DNA of 64,000 bases from Novosphingobium sp. JCM 18896 (GTDB taxonomy: Bacteria; Pseudomonadota; Alphaproteobacteria; Sphingomonadales; Sphingomonadaceae). The notes below the pieces were generated by a model. That model saw only the letters and a list, made by a program, of their open reading frames with translations, made no database searches and was not told where the DNA came from. Shown one piece after another: positions 35,290 to 43,814 of this stretch. A program made the position numbers and the translations under genes. Every line of letters begins with the position of its first letter. Position 1 is the first letter of the stretch. Location: contig NZ_JAPCZF010000005.1 of the NCBI RefSeq assembly GCF_025938095.1, positions 62,001 to 126,000 on the forward strand. The letters are read 5' to 3'.

Positions 35290-36579
35290 TTGACCGATAC
35301 CAAGGCATTGGCGCGGGCCGAGTGGCGCCGGCACTGGCCGCTCGTGCTGGCGGCGAGCTTCGCCTTCTCCTTCACTTCGGTCATGACGGCTTCGACCGGG
35401 CTGTTCATCGAGCCCTGGACCAAGGAGTTCGGCTGGAGCCGGACCCTGCTGTCCTCGGGCATGTCGATCACCTCGGTCACGACCTTCCTGTTCTCGCCGG
35501 TGTTCGGCGTGCTGATCGACCGGATGGGCACGCGGCGCATGGCGCTGCCGGGGCTCGTGCTGCTCGCCGCGACGATGGCCTCGCTGAGCCTGCTCGACGG
35601 GTCGGTGTGGATGTGGTTCGCGGTCTGGACGGTCTATGCCGCGGCCGCGCTCGCGACCAAGTCGACGGTCTGGACCGCCGGCGTCGCCAGCGCCTTCGAC
35701 GCGGGGCGCGGGCTGGCGCTGGGCCTGACCCTGTCGGGCAGCGCCTTCGCCCAGGCGCTGACGCCGCCGCTGACCAACTGGCTGATCAACGAGTTCGGTT
35801 GGCGCATGGCGCTGGTCTGGTTGGGGCTCGGCTGGGGCGGGCTGGCGATCCTGCTCTGCGCCTTCCTGCTGTTCGACGGCTACGATGCCAGCCGCAAGGC
35901 GCGCGCGGCCAGCGGTGAGGCGCCTTCGTCGAAAGCCCTGCTCGCCGATGCGCCGGGGCTGTCGATTCCCGAGGCCTGGCGCAGCGTCGCGCTGTGGCGC
36001 ATCGCGATCTCGACCTTCGTGATCATGGTCGTGACGATCGCGCTGGTCGTCCACCAGATCCCGATCCTTCAGTCGATCGGCGTCGATCGCACCGCCGCCG
36101 CCTATTACGCGGGCATGGCCGGGCTGGCGGGCGTGGCGGGCAAGCTCGTCACCGGCTGGCTGCTCGATCGCTATCCGGCGCGCTGGGTCGGCGGCGTGAC
36201 CCTGGCGGCGACGGCGCTGACTTTCGTGCTGCTGCTCGTGCCCAACCGCACGATGCCGATCATCTTTACCGCCATGTTCATCAACGGCTATGCCGCCGGC
36301 ACCAAGCTGCAGATCGCCGGCTATCTGACTTCGGCCTATGGCGGCATGAAGAACTTCGGCGCGATCTTCGGGACGATGGCCAGCCTGATCGCAGCCGGTT
36401 CGGGGCTGGGGCCGCTGCTCGGCGGCTATGTCTTCGATCGCTACGGGACCTACGATCCCTATCTGTGGATCGGCATCGTCGGCACGCTGATCAGCGCGGC
36501 GCTGATTTTCGGCCTGCCCGACTATCCCGAATGGGTGAAGCGCCCGCACGCCGCGGGCAAGGCGCCGCAACCGGCCTGA
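35290..36579 (+). CDS. Major facilitator superfamily transporter
   Basis: The TTG at 35290 was chosen as start because GGGAGAG lies 6 bases upstream and the first membrane helix follows at residue 15 (429 residues). There are twelve hydrophobic helices in two halves, with a loop 2-3 motif LIDRMGTRRMALPG (motif A) near residue 80. It likely imports a carboxylate for the surrounding pathway (inference). Its stop directly abuts the stop of the convergent LacI gene. Confidence 0.87.
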   Translation: MTDTKALARAEWRRHWPLVLAASFAFSFTSVMTASTGLFIEPWTKEFGWSRTLLSSGMSITSVTTFLFSPVFGVLIDRMGTRRMALPGLVLLAATMASLSLLDGSVWMWFAVWTVYAAAALATKSTVWTAGVASAFDAGRGLALGLTLSGSAFAQALTPPLTNWLINEFGWRMALVWLGLGWGGLAILLCAFLLFDGYDASRKARAASGEAPSSKALLADAPGLSIPEAWRSVALWRIAISTFVIMVVTIALVVHQIPILQSIGVDRTAAAYYAGMAGLAGVAGKLVTGWLLDRYPARWVGGVTLAATALTFVLLLVPNRTMPIIFTAMFINGYAAGTKLQIAGYLTSAYGGMKNFGAIFGTMASLIAAGSGLGPLLGGYVFDRYGTYDPYLWIGIVGTLISAALIFGLPDYPEWVKRPHAAGKAPQPA

Positions 36580-37581
36580 TTAGCCGTTGGCGCGCCCGAC
36601 GGAGGCGCGCGAGACGAATTCGAGCGGGAAGTGCGAGGGCAAGGTCTCGGCCTGTTCGGGATAGATGATCTTGAACACCGCGGCGCAGGCCATGACCGCG
36701 ATCGGTACGTGCACCGTCGTCAGCGGTGGCCAGACGCGGGCGGAGATCGGCGTATCCTCGAAACCGACGATCGAGAGCTCGTCGGGCACGCTGATGCTGT
36801 GGGAATAGGCGGCGTGGAGCACGCCCGCCGCCACGGCATCGTTGACCGCGAAGATCGCCGTGGGGCGCGGGCTGACCTCGAGCAGCAGATTGCCCGCCGC
36901 CACGCCCGCTTCGAAGCTCAGGTCGCCGCTGGCGATCAGTGCCGGGCCGCGGTCGAGGTCGTGGTCGGCCATCGCGTCGAGATAGCCGAGTTCGCGCTGC
37001 TGGGCGGTGCCCGCCTCGTCGGGACCGGCGACGAGGCCGATGCGCTGGTGGCCGAGGCCGATCAGATGCGCGACCGCACTGGCCGCTGCCTCGCGATCGT
37101 TGGAGGTGATCGACCGGGCGTCGCGCACCGAGGCGCTGATCCGCACGTATTTGCAGCCGACCGCGGCGCAGACGTTGGCCAGCGCATTGTTCTCGGCCAC
37201 GCCCGGCAGCAGCACGACGCCGGCCGGCCGCTGGGTCTCGAGGAAGTGGCGCAGATCGTCTTCCATGCTCGCCGAGGAGCGGTCGACCGGGCGCAGGATC
37301 AGCGCATATTCGGTGTCGCGGATCGCCTCGAACACGCCATGGTGCGCGGCGAGGACCAGTTCCGGGTTCGAATTGTCGTGGAGCAGCGCGATCAGGAAAT
37401 TGTGCCCCATCGCCAGCGCGCGCGCCTGCGGGTTGGGGACATAGCCGAGCTCGGCGATCACCCGCTCGACCTTCGCGCGCGTCTCGGGATTGAGCAGCGG
37501 CGAATTGTTGATGACGCGGCTGACCGTCTTCTTGGACACGCCTGCGGCGGCGGCGACATCGTTGATCGTCGGCTTGGACAT
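36580..37581 (-). CDS. LacI-family transcriptional regulator
   Basis: A 333-residue regulator. The N-terminal LacI helix-turn-helix (TINDVAAAAGVSKKTVSRV, residues 4-22) and hinge helix (NPQARALAMG) are clear, then a periplasmic-binding-protein-like effector domain. LacI proteins usually sense sugars, but members in aromatic and terpenoid clusters exist. It could control the downstream-encoded thiolase operon or the MFS gene, both adjacent. No lac-type operator was recognised. Confidence 0.9.
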   Translation of the reverse strand: MSKPTINDVAAAAGVSKKTVSRVINNSPLLNPETRAKVERVIAELGYVPNPQARALAMGHNFLIALLHDNSNPELVLAAHHGVFEAIRDTEYALILRPVDRSSASMEDDLRHFLETQRPAGVVLLPGVAENNALANVCAAVGCKYVRISASVRDARSITSNDREAAASAVAHLIGLGHQRIGLVAGPDEAGTAQQRELGYLDAMADHDLDRGPALIASGDLSFEAGVAAGNLLLEVSPRPTAIFAVNDAVAAGVLHAAYSHSISVPDELSIVGFEDTPISARVWPPLTTVHVPIAVMACAAVFKIIYPEQAETLPSHFPLEFVSRASVGRANG

Positions 37582-37650
37582 GCGGGGTTGCTACCGGTTT
37601 CCCATGCGGAAACTCAAGGACATTGTGGTAAATTTTCCCCAGCAGTCGGC

Positions 37651-37674
37651 CCCCCTCCCGTAAGCGGGAGGGGG
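37651..37674. terminator. GC hairpin downstream of thiolase
   Basis: A 10-bp stem CCCCCTCCCG/CGGGAGGGGG with TAAG loop, 7 bp beyond the thiolase stop. It may end the minus-strand operon at 37.7-41.4 kb. No clear U-run on the minus strand. It is similar in sequence style to the repeat hairpins. Confidence 0.45.
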
Positions 37675-37681
37675 TGAGACA

Positions 37682-38845
37682 TCAGTCCCGCGCCAGCAGC
37701 AGTGCGGCCGCCATTGGTCCGCCGCCCGAAGTCGCGACCGCGACCTTGGGATCGCCGGGGATCTGGCGTTCGCCGGCCGCGCCGCGCAGCTGGGTCACGG
37801 CCTCGTGCGCGAAGCCGAAGCCATGCAGGCGCCCGGCGCCGAGCTGGCCGCCGGCGGTGTTGAGCGGCAGTTCGCCGTCGCGGGCGATGCGCGTGCCGCC
37901 CTCGATGAACTTGTGGCCTTCGCCCTTCTCGACGAAGCCGAGCCCTTCGAGCCAGGTGATCGGCAGGAAGGCGAAGCCATCGTAGAACTGGACGGTGTCG
38001 ACGTCCTTGGGGCGGTAGTCGGTGTTCTTCCAGAGGTCCGGGCCGGCGTCGTAGGCGGCCGACCATTCGACCTGGTCCCAAGAATAGCGGTCGACCGAGC
38101 CCGAGGTCGCGGCGATGCGGACAGGCGTGGCCTTGATCTCGTCGAGCGCGTCGCCGGCCGAGACGATGATCACGGTCGAGGCGTCGGAGAAGCGGTCGCA
38201 GTCGTAGAGGCACAGCGGGGTCGAGATCATGCGGGCCGACATGTACTTGTCGAGCGTCAGCTCTTCCTTGGTGATCGCGCGCGCGTTGGGATTGAGCAGC
38301 GCGTTCTTCGAGCCGTTGATCGCGATCTGCGCGAGTTGTTCGCGCGTCATGCCGTACTTGTGGACGTGGCGCGCGGCGTACTGCGCGACCCAGCAGGCGG
38401 CCGAGGTCGCCCAGAACGGCGAGGTCCACTGCGACGAGCCCGAAGTCGTCTTCTGCTGCAGCGGCATGTATTCGGCGGGATTGGCCATGCCGCCGGCTTC
38501 GTAGACCGTGCGGAAGCAGATGACGTGGCGGCAGATGCCTTCCTTGACCGCCCAGGCGGCCATGCCGATCGCCGAGAGCTGCGCGGGCTGCTCCATCGCG
38601 CCCATTTGCCACTTCGACTTGATGCCGAGCACTTCGATCAGGTCGTCGGTGCCGACGGGCGAGAAGGCAAGGTAGCCCTGCGCCTTGCCGGGGAACGAGA
38701 ACACGCCGTCGATCTGGTCGAGCGTGAGCCCGGCGTCTGCGAGCGCCTGGTTGACGGCATCGACCGTCAGCAGCAGCGGATGGCGCGGCAGGCGGACGCC
38801 CACCTCGGACTGGCCGACGCCGGTGATATAGGCTTCGCGCGCCAT
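37682..38845 (-). CDS. Thiolase-fold lipid-transfer (Ltp)-type protein, possible acyl-CoA retro-aldolase or thiolase
   Basis: A 387-residue thiolase superfamily protein starting REAYITGVGQSEVGVRL. The region where thiolases have the nucleophilic Cys (C-S-G) reads MEQPAQLSAIGMAAWAV with no such cysteine. The C-terminal domain has VDTVQFYDGFAFLP and GRLHGFGFAHEAVTQLRG, typical of the SCP-x/Ltp group. In steroid degradation Ltp2 works with a DUF35 partner as a retro-aldolase cleaving a beta-hydroxyacyl-CoA. A DUF35 gene lies 1 bp away, which supports such a complex here. The precise reaction is an inference. Confidence 0.82.
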   Translation of the reverse strand: MAREAYITGVGQSEVGVRLPRHPLLLTVDAVNQALADAGLTLDQIDGVFSFPGKAQGYLAFSPVGTDDLIEVLGIKSKWQMGAMEQPAQLSAIGMAAWAVKEGICRHVICFRTVYEAGGMANPAEYMPLQQKTTSGSSQWTSPFWATSAACWVAQYAARHVHKYGMTREQLAQIAINGSKNALLNPNARAITKEELTLDKYMSARMISTPLCLYDCDRFSDASTVIIVSAGDALDEIKATPVRIAATSGSVDRYSWDQVEWSAAYDAGPDLWKNTDYRPKDVDTVQFYDGFAFLPITWLEGLGFVEKGEGHKFIEGGTRIARDGELPLNTAGGQLGAGRLHGFGFAHEAVTQLRGAAGERQIPGDPKVAVATSGGGPMAAALLLARD

Positions 38846-38846
38846 T

Positions 38847-39272
38847 TCAGTTCGCCTTCTCGAAGAGGGGGTAGAAGATGTCGCCCTGCTGTTCGAAGGT
38901 GACGCGGACCTTGTCGCCGAAGTTCACCTGATCGACCGGCGAGTTGACGATGTTGGTGGTCAGGAACACCCCGGGCACGCCGTCGAGCGCGACGCGGGCG
39001 ATGACGAAGGGCACTTCGAGGCCCGGCGCCCAGGGCTGGTGGTTGACTGTCATCGTATCGATCACGCCGGTGCCGGCGACAGCCTTCGGGGCCACGTTCT
39101 CGGACTGGCAGTGGCGGCACAGGATGCGCGGCGGATGCGTGTACTGGCCGCAGTCGCCGCAGTGCACGATGTTCAGATGACCTTCGGCACCGCCGGTCCA
39201 GAAGGCGCGGTTCTCGGCGTCGAGCTTCGGTACGGGCCGCGGCGGCGGCGAAGACGGTGGGGCGGAAGACAT
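38847..39272 (-). CDS. DUF35 OB-fold protein with zinc ribbon (Ltp partner)
   Basis: A 141-residue protein; GGAG lies 9 bases upstream of the ATG. Residues 38-55 are a rubredoxin-like zinc ribbon (C38-G-D-C41 and C52-R-H-C55), then an OB-fold with the family motif VPGVFLTTNIVN. DUF35 proteins bind acyl-CoA and form complexes with thiolase-fold partners (Ltp2-ChsH2, archaeal HMG-CoA synthase-thiolase). Separated by 1 bp from the Ltp gene. Here it stands alone rather than fused to a MaoC hydratase. Confidence 0.87.
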   Translation of the reverse strand: MSSAPPSSPPPRPVPKLDAENRAFWTGGAEGHLNIVHCGDCGQYTHPPRILCRHCQSENVAPKAVAGTGVIDTMTVNHQPWAPGLEVPFVIARVALDGVPGVFLTTNIVNSPVDQVNFGDKVRVTFEQQGDIFYPLFEKAN

Positions 39273-39298
39273 GGGTTTGGGCTCCGGTTCGGGAAAGT

Positions 39299-40135
39299 TC
39301 AGTTCTGGCGGGCGTAGCTGGGCGTCAGCGCGCCGGTGATCATGCCGCCGACGTTGCCTTCGTCGGTGGCCAGCACCGCGCCGGTGACGGCGGCGTTGAG
39401 CGGGCTCGACAGTAGCAGCAGCGACCAGGCTTGCTCTTCGGCGCTGGGCATGCGGCCGAGCAGCGGGTGCGGATAGGATTCCATGAAGGCCTGGCCGAGA
39501 TGCTGCGCGCTCTGCTCCATGAACGGCGTGCCGGTGGCGCAGGGGGCGATTCCGTTGAGGCGCACGCGGCGTTCCTGCGCGAGCCCGATCGCGGCCTGGT
39601 GGATCCAGACGGTGAGCAGCTCCTTCGAGGCGCTGTAGCCGTCGCGCAGCTTGTCGGGATGGGCTTCGTAGAAGGCGCGGACCTCGAGCGGATCGAGCGC
39701 GACGATCTCGAGGTTTTCGGCCAGATGATGCAGCCAACCGCGCGCTGCGGTCGAGGTCACCAGGCAGACCGTGCCGCCGTCCCTGACCGCAGGCAGCAAC
39801 AGTTCGGTGAAGCGGCGCGTGCCGGCATAGTTGATTTCCATGCAGGTCAGCGCGCCGACGGCATGCGGCGGCACACCGGCGATCGGGAACAGGAAGTCGA
39901 TCGGGCCCAGCTTGCCGAGCTCCGTAGCGGCCGCCGCGACGCTGGCAGGATCGGACAGGTCGACCCGCGTATAGCTGGCGCAGGCGACCTTCGGCTCGGC
40001 CAGGTCGGCGATGTGCACCGTGGCGCCGAGTTCGCCGAGCAGGCGCGCCGCGGCCTCGCCCATGCCCGAGGCGCCGCCGGTGAGCACCACCGTGGCGCCG
40101 CGATAGCCGAGCCCGTCGAGGTTGGTGCGGCTCAT
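39299..40135 (-). CDS. Short-chain dehydrogenase resembling 3-alpha-hydroxysteroid dehydrogenase/carbonyl reductase
   Basis: A 278-residue SDR with TGGASGMG (19-26), the catalytic Y-S-A-S-K in DGYSASKELL and then LNGIAPCATGTPFME. The short N-terminal part, absence of the usual NNAG (here PIAGVPP), long segment before the tyrosine and the LNxIAPxATxTP stretch resemble the 3-alpha-HSD/carbonyl reductase family of Comamonas. Substrate cannot be fixed from sequence. ATGA overlap with the CoA-transferase upstream indicates coupling. Confidence 0.8.
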   Translation of the reverse strand: MSRTNLDGLGYRGATVVLTGGASGMGEAAARLLGELGATVHIADLAEPKVACASYTRVDLSDPASVAAAATELGKLGPIDFLFPIAGVPPHAVGALTCMEINYAGTRRFTELLLPAVRDGGTVCLVTSTAARGWLHHLAENLEIVALDPLEVRAFYEAHPDKLRDGYSASKELLTVWIHQAAIGLAQERRVRLNGIAPCATGTPFMEQSAQHLGQAFMESYPHPLLGRMPSAEEQAWSLLLLSSPLNAAVTGAVLATDEGNVGGMITGALTPSYARQN

Positions 40136-41355
40136 GCGATCGCGCCCTTGGCCTTCAACGCCTCGATCCGGTCCCATTCGAGGCCGAGTTCCATCAGCAC
40201 CAGTTCGGTATGCTCCGAAGCCTGCGGTGCGCGCGTGGTCTGCAACGGCTCGTTATCCCACTGCACGGGGCCGCGGACGAGACGCAGCGGCTTGCCGTCG
40301 GCACCGTCGACCTCGATGATCATGTCGTTGGCCAGCGCCTGCTCGTCCTCGAGCAATTGCGGCAGCGACTGCACCGGCGCCCACTGGCCCTTCATCGTCT
40401 TGAGGTGCTGCTTCCAGTAGTCGAACGGCTTGGCGGTGAAGGCCTTGACCATAAGGTCGCTGGCCGCGCCGGCATTGTCGAACAGCGCGCGCGGTTCGGA
40501 GAAGCGCGGGTCGTCGGCCAGTTCGGGCAGGCCGATATGTTCGAAGGTGTCGCGGATCAGGCCGGTCGGGCTGTTGATGCACAGGTTGATCGTGCCGCCG
40601 TCCGAGGTGCGGTAATTGCCATTGAACGGGCTGCGCGCCGAGCCGCCCGAGGTCGGCATCTGCGCCTTCATCGTGACGCCCGTTTCCATGATCTGCGAGA
40701 GCAGCGCGCCCGAGGCCCACCAGGCGCTGGACATCAGCGAGACGTCGAGTTCCTTGGCCTCACCGGTCTTCTCGCGGTGGAACAGCGCGGCCGAGATGCC
40801 GCCGGCGATGAACATGGCGCCGATCGAATCGCCGAAGGCCGGGATCGACTGGGTCAGCGGTCCGTCGAGCCCTTCGGGGGTGAAGGTGTCGGCGATGCCG
40901 CTGCGCGACCAGAAGGCCGTGCCGTCGAAGCCGCCGAACTCGCGCTCGGGGCCCTTGTTGCCGAAGGCCGAGCCGCGCGCATAGATGATGTTCGGATTGA
41001 CCGCGCGGATGTGCTCGATGTCGAACTTGTTCTTCTGGCGGTGCTGGGGAAGGTAGTTGGTCAGGAACACGTCGGCGGTCTTCGCCAGTTCGTAGAGCAG
41101 TTCCTGGCCTTCGGTGGTCGACAGGTCGATGCCCACCGAGCGCTTGCCGCGGTTGGGATGCTCGATCAGCGTATGACGCAGCGGATCGAGCTGGACGCCG
41201 CCCATGTTGAGGAAGCCGCGCTGGGTGTCGCCGCGCACCGGATGCTCGACCTTGATCACGTCCGCGCCCCAGTCGGCGAGGATGCCGCCGGCGGCCGGTA
41301 CGAAAGTGAACTGGGCCACTTCGAGGATGCGGACACCCTCCATCACGTTGCTCAT
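40132..41355 (-). CDS. Class III (CaiB/BaiF) CoA-transferase
   Basis: A 407-residue CoA-transferase. The probable catalytic Asp is in AFGDSIGA, 28 residues before the Asp of ELDV at the position of GQYID. Segments VIKVEHPVRGDTQRG and the CoA-binding NKGPEREFGGFDG are typical. It is first in a minus-strand operon with the SDR, DUF35 and Ltp genes (gaps -4, 26 and 1 bp), which suggests the substrate becomes a CoA ester, is oxidised and then cleaved. Confidence 0.9.
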   Translation of the reverse strand: MSNVMEGVRILEVAQFTFVPAAGGILADWGADVIKVEHPVRGDTQRGFLNMGGVQLDPLRHTLIEHPNRGKRSVGIDLSTTEGQELLYELAKTADVFLTNYLPQHRQKNKFDIEHIRAVNPNIIYARGSAFGNKGPEREFGGFDGTAFWSRSGIADTFTPEGLDGPLTQSIPAFGDSIGAMFIAGGISAALFHREKTGEAKELDVSLMSSAWWASGALLSQIMETGVTMKAQMPTSGGSARSPFNGNYRTSDGGTINLCINSPTGLIRDTFEHIGLPELADDPRFSEPRALFDNAGAASDLMVKAFTAKPFDYWKQHLKTMKGQWAPVQSLPQLLEDEQALANDMIIEVDGADGKPLRLVRGPVQWDNEPLQTTRAPQASEHTELVLMELGLEWDRIEALKAKGAIA

Positions 41356-41505
41356 CGTCGATCTCTCCGCTCTGTTCTTGGCCTCGGTTCGTTGCCCGAG
41401 ATAGTGTCTGCTTTCTCGCTTCCGTCCCGCAAAGTCGCAGGCCGGTCAAGCGGAGGCGGCCTGCAGGACCGCTCCCGCGCCGGAATCATCGCTTGGGCGC
41501 TGCGG

Positions 41506-42429
41506 TCACTTCACCGCGGGCATGATCTCCTCGGCCACCCATTGCGTGTAGTCGTAGAAGGCCTGGAGATCGTCGACGTCGGGCGTGGTGACCGAACTCA
41601 TCGTCACGCCGAGATCGGCGAGCGCGCCGAGGCGGTCGACAATCCACTGCTTGTCTTGGCTCGGCTTGGCATTGGGATCGTCGAGCACGGCATGGCCTTC
41701 GCCGACGCGGCCGGTCGACATGCCGTAGAACACGTCCTCGAGCCTGCCCGCATAGTCGGGCCGCGACTTGATGAAGTCGATCTTGGCGGGAATGTCCTCG
41801 GGCTTGGTCAGGAACGGCCACCAGCCGGTGCCGTAGCGCGCGACGCGTCCGAGCACGGCGTCGGCATCGCCGCCGAACCAGATCGGGATGTGCGGCTTCT
41901 GGATCGGCTTGGGCTCGAAGGCGACGTCCTTGAACGAAACGTATTTGCCCTCGAACTCGGGATTGTCCTGGGTCCAGAGCTCGATGATCGCGCGCGTGTA
42001 TTCCTCGGACATCGCGCCGCGTTCCTTGAACGGCACGCCGAGGATGTCGAATTCCTCCTGCAGCCAGCCGACCGCGAAAGTCACCGTGACGCGGCCGCTC
42101 GACAGCCAGTCCATCGTCGACAGCGCCTTGGCCGTGACGATCGGGTTCTGCAGCGGCAGGATGGCGATGCACGAGTTGACGCGCACCGTCTCGGTCGCGC
42201 CGGCGAAATAGGCCATGCCGGTATAGGCGTGGAAGTAGTGCGGTCCCGACAGGTCGACGTGAGCCTGCGGGATGATGTGGTGCTCGGGCACGGCGATCAT
42301 CGCATAGCCGAGCTTCTCGGCCCATTTCGCGAGATGCGTCTGGTCGGCGCCGGTGACGGCCGCTTCCCAGGCCTTCTGCCCCATCGCCTTGAGCCGCACC
42401 ATGTGCGGCATGCCGAATGCCAGTTCCAT
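41506..42429 (-). CDS. LLM-class flavin-dependent oxidoreductase
   Basis: A 307-residue luciferase-like TIM barrel. Typical features: the EHHIIP motif near residue 49, SSGRVTVTFAVGWLQEEF near residue 110, and WFGGDADAVLGRVARYGTGWWP near 187. Members use either F420 or FMNH2 with oxygen. Because the window also holds a free flavin reductase (60301-60795), an FMNH2-dependent monooxygenase is a reasonable alternative to F420. Substrate unknown. It lies between the two CoA-transferase operons, followed by a repeat. Confidence 0.82.
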   Translation of the reverse strand: MELAFGMPHMVRLKAMGQKAWEAAVTGADQTHLAKWAEKLGYAMIAVPEHHIIPQAHVDLSGPHYFHAYTGMAYFAGATETVRVNSCIAILPLQNPIVTAKALSTMDWLSSGRVTVTFAVGWLQEEFDILGVPFKERGAMSEEYTRAIIELWTQDNPEFEGKYVSFKDVAFEPKPIQKPHIPIWFGGDADAVLGRVARYGTGWWPFLTKPEDIPAKIDFIKSRPDYAGRLEDVFYGMSTGRVGEGHAVLDDPNAKPSQDKQWIVDRLGALADLGVTMSSVTTPDVDDLQAFYDYTQWVAEEIMPAVK

Positions 42430-42445
42430 GTTCTCTCCCTCCTAT

Positions 42446-42591
42446 CCTCCCCGGAACGGGGAGGGGGACCACCCGAAGGGTGGTGGAGGGGGCTATCGTG
42501 CGAGCGCGACCTTGCGAGGGTGCGCCCGGTCGAGAGCCCCCTCCACCACGCCGCCTGCGGCGTCGCGGTCCCCCTCCCCGTTCCGGGGAGG
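42446..42591. repeat. Two-armed palindromic repeat, family B copy 2
   Basis: It starts CCTCCCCGGAACGGGGAGG and ends CTCCCCGTTCCGGGGAGG, with inner arms GGTGGAGGGGGCT and AGCCCCCTCCACC, as in copy 1 at 35140-35269. It occupies nearly all of the 167-bp gap between the CoA-transferase stop and the LLM start. Confidence 0.85.
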
Positions 42592-42596
42592 ATGAA

Positions 42597-43814
42597 TCAG
42601 TCGACGACCTTGCGCGCTATCAGATCGTCCAATCGCTCCTGCGACAAGCCCAGGATTTCGCGATAGACGTAATCGTTGTGCTCGCCGAGCAGCGGTGCAC
42701 CGCGTTCGACCTTGGGGCCTTCGGGGCTGATCCGCCAGGACGGGCCGATGATCGGGCGGCTGCCGTTCTTGTGGTCGCTGACCATGCGATAGGCCTCGCG
42801 ACCCCAGAGATAGTCGTCCGAGCAGAGGTCGATCGAGCTCATCGACTTGAACGCGGGGACCCCGGCGTGGCGCAGCTGTTCGGCCAGTTCGGCGGCGTCC
42901 TGGTGGCCCGTGAGATCGGCGATCGCCGCGTCGAGCGCATGGCGGTTATCGAGCCGCTGAGCCAAGGTGGCGAAGCGCGGATCGCTCGCCAGGTCATCCT
43001 CGCCGAGCACGGTGCAGAGCGCACGCCATTCGTCCTCGGTGCCGACGGCCAGGCTGATCCAGTCGGTCAACTGGCAGGGGTAGGCGCCGTGCGGGCACAT
43101 CTCGGGATGGAAGTTGCCGTCGGGCTGCGGGACTTCGCCGGTGACGCTGTAGGAGAACAGGCTGTCGCCGAGCAGGCTGGTCATCGATTCGACCGCGGCG
43201 AGATCGATGTACTGGCCTTCGCCGGTGTTCTCGCGGTGGTGCAGCGCGGCGATGCAGGCCAGCGCGGCGCAGGCGCCCGACGAGCTGTCGCCATAGCGGA
43301 TGTTCATGCCCTTGGGCGTCTCGCCCTCATGCCCGACCAGCGCGGTCAGGCCCGAAAGCGAGGCGAAGCTCGGCGCATAGCCGGTCTGATAGCCGAGCGG
43401 GCCTTCGTTGCCCCACATCTTGATCGAGCACTGGATGATGTCGGGCTTGATCTTCCTGAGGTCTTCGTAGCCGAGCGTCGAACGCTCCATCGCGCCGGGG
43501 CGGATGTTGTCGATGACGATGTCCGACTGCGCGACCATCTGCTTGACCAGATCGAGGCCCTCGGGGGTCTTCATGTTGACCTGGACCGAGAGGATCTCCT
43601 GGTTGATCGAGGTGAAATAGGGCGCGGCGTTGATGTCGACGCCGCCATAGGCGCGCATCTCGTCGAGGTTCGACATCGACTCGACCTTGATCACCTCGGC
43701 ACCGAGATGGGCGAGCATCTTGCCGGCGTAGGGCCCGGCCCAGACCTTGGTGATCTCGAGCACGCGAACGCCCGAGAGCGGTCCGCCGGGGCCACGGGTT
43801 GCCGGATGGGTCAT
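42597..43814 (-). CDS. Class III CoA-transferase, first of an adjacent pair
   Basis: A 405-residue protein. The ATG at 43814 has GGAGGG 6 bases upstream; a GTG at 43817 would be too close to it. The likely catalytic Asp is in IRYGDSSSGA, 28 residues before the Asp of GQYID. It shares one base with the stop of the upstream CoA-transferase gene. Two different, coupled CoA-transferase genes could encode a hetero-oligomer, as in BbsEF or SmtAB, or two enzymes with different substrates. Confidence 0.9.
   Translation of the reverse strand: MTHPATRGPGGPLSGVRVLEITKVWAGPYAGKMLAHLGAEVIKVESMSNLDEMRAYGGVDINAAPYFTSINQEILSVQVNMKTPEGLDLVKQMVAQSDIVIDNIRPGAMERSTLGYEDLRKIKPDIIQCSIKMWGNEGPLGYQTGYAPSFASLSGLTALVGHEGETPKGMNIRYGDSSSGACAALACIAALHHRENTGEGQYIDLAAVESMTSLLGDSLFSYSVTGEVPQPDGNFHPEMCPHGAYPCQLTDWISLAVGTEDEWRALCTVLGEDDLASDPRFATLAQRLDNRHALDAAIADLTGHQDAAELAEQLRHAGVPAFKSMSSIDLCSDDYLWGREAYRMVSDHKNGSRPIIGPSWRISPEGPKVERGAPLLGEHNDYVYREILGLSQERLDDLIARKVVD

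Noticed and set aside
40210..42666. 818-codon plus-strand frame
   Set aside because: Antisense to the CoA-transferase and LLM genes, no domain, passes through a repeat element.
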